Source: B2-G16 sp964528085 (GTDB taxonomy: Bacteria > Bipolaricaulota > Bipolaricaulia > UBA7950 > UBA9294). Taken from it: a DNA stretch of 5,750 nt. Each line of letters begins with the position of its first letter. Position 1 is the stretch's first letter. The translations under genes were made by a program, and so were the position numbers. The notes beneath the pieces were generated by a model that saw nothing but the letters and a program-made list of their open reading frames with translations, ran no database searches and was not told the origin of the DNA. The DNA lies in assembly GCA_964528085.1 (NCBI GenBank), contig CAZGRE010000062.1:1-5750 (forward strand), written 5' to 3'. Shown here piece after piece: positions 5,169-5,750 of this stretch.

Positions 5169-5750
5169 GCTCGCCCGATCGATCGATGCCCGGGAGAAGC
5201 CCGGTTGGGATGGGGTTTACGTCTCACGGGTCATCGCCGACTCGCGGCTGGTCGAGCCGGGGGACCTGTTCGTCGCGTTGCGCGGCGTGCGAGAGGACGG
5301 GCACGCCTACCTTGAGGAGGCGGTCGCCAACGGGGCGGTCGCCGTCGTGACCGAGCGGAGGTGCGGGGTCTCTGTCCCGGAGCTGACCGTCCCCGACGGC
5401 CGGAGTGCGCTCGCCAGGCTCGCGGCCGAGCTGCACGACCGGCCGACGGAGGGGCTGTTCGTCGTTGGCGTGACCGGGACGAACGGGAAGACGACCGTCT
5501 GTCATCTCGCAGCACAGGTCCTCGGGGAGACGGAGACCGAGCTGATCAGCACCGTAACCAACGAGTCCCGTGGTCTTCCTGGGGTCACCACCCCGGAGAG
5601 CCCGATCGTCCAGACGATAGCCCGCCGGGCGGCCGATGAAGGGAAGGTGAACCTCGTCATCGAAGCATCCTCGATCGGCCTTTCCCAGAAGAGGCTCGAG
5701 GCCATCGACTTCGACATCGCCGTCTTCACCAACCTGACCCGCGATCACCT
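5149..5750 (+). CDS. murE: UDP-N-acetylmuramyl-tripeptide synthetase MurE (5' part, cut by window end)
   Basis: Mur ligases of this kind add the third amino acid (meso-diaminopimelate or lysine, or another in some phyla) to UDP-MurNAc-L-Ala-D-Glu in peptidoglycan synthesis in the cytoplasm. The 200 visible residues contain the MurE N-terminal signature DSRLVEPGDLFVALRG (31-46) and DGHAYLEEA (50-58), the P-loop VTGTNGKTT (108-116), TTPES (147-151) and FTNLTRDHL (193-201). The ATG at 5149 has GGAGG (5139-5143) 5 nt upstream and overlaps the methyltransferase end by 20 nt, which suggests translational coupling. Oddities: the usual EVSSH motif reads EASSIG (172-177), with Ile in place of His, and the stretch before TTPES looks a few residues short. 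The carbamylated lysine and the amino-acid-selecting C-terminal domain lie outside the window, so the added residue cannot be told. A specialised MurE-like ligase remains possible. Confidence 0.85.
   Translation, partial: MKKRLSELARSIDAREKPGWDGVYVSRVIADSRLVEPGDLFVALRGVREDGHAYLEEAVANGAVAVVTERRCGVSVPELTVPDGRSALARLAAELHDRPTEGLFVVGVTGTNGKTTVCHLAAQVLGETETELISTVTNESRGLPGVTTPESPIVQTIARRAADEGKVNLVIEASSIGLSQKRLEAIDFDIAVFTNLTRDH

Overview
This window comes from a GC-rich diderm bacterium. The 100-base run of N is a scaffold gap, so it is probably a draft or metagenome assembly. The coding genes strongly prefer codons ending in G or C; for example, gyrB uses AAC for 26 of its 27 Asn codons. An outer-membrane-type beta-barrel protein and a murE gene indicate a Gram-negative envelope with peptidoglycan. 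The first gene is an asparagine synthetase of the type best known from archaea such as Pyrococcus, which hints at a thermophilic or deep-branching lineage. Bipolaricaulota (Acetothermia) or a similar phylum is a guess, not a proof.

Layout. Positions 1-126 hold a strong ribosome-binding-site-like sequence on the minus strand, for a gene beyond the left edge, and a perfect 17-bp hairpin directly after the stop of the first gene. Positions 127-1035 (minus) encode the AsnRS-like asparagine synthetase. Positions 1036-1382 are a divergent intergenic region with no long ORF, yet it is the most interesting part of the window. It has a good minus-strand promoter (1259-1287), then a leader transcript of about 215 nt. 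That leader carries a 34-codon ORF (1226-1122) with seven Asn codons, all AAU, clustered as NNN, N, N and NN before its stop. A hairpin that would mask the synthetase Shine-Dalgarno sequence follows. I read this as an asparagine-sensing leader-peptide attenuator, the expected logic for an asparagine biosynthesis gene.

Positions 1383-2032 (plus) encode a secreted beta-propeller protein resembling the streptogramin-lyase/Vgb-like repeat family, interrupted by the gap. After about 170 nt comes a near-consensus promoter (2200-2228) that starts a tight operon: gyrB (2245-4155), a small outer-membrane beta-barrel protein (4167-4625), a membrane-anchored methyltransferase resembling the FAM173 lysine methyltransferases (4626-5168), and murE, cut by the right edge (5149 onward). 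Spacings are 11 nt, 0 nt and a 20-nt overlap, so these genes are probably co-transcribed and partly translationally coupled. The operon combines DNA topology, envelope and cell-wall functions, which is not a classical gyrB context.
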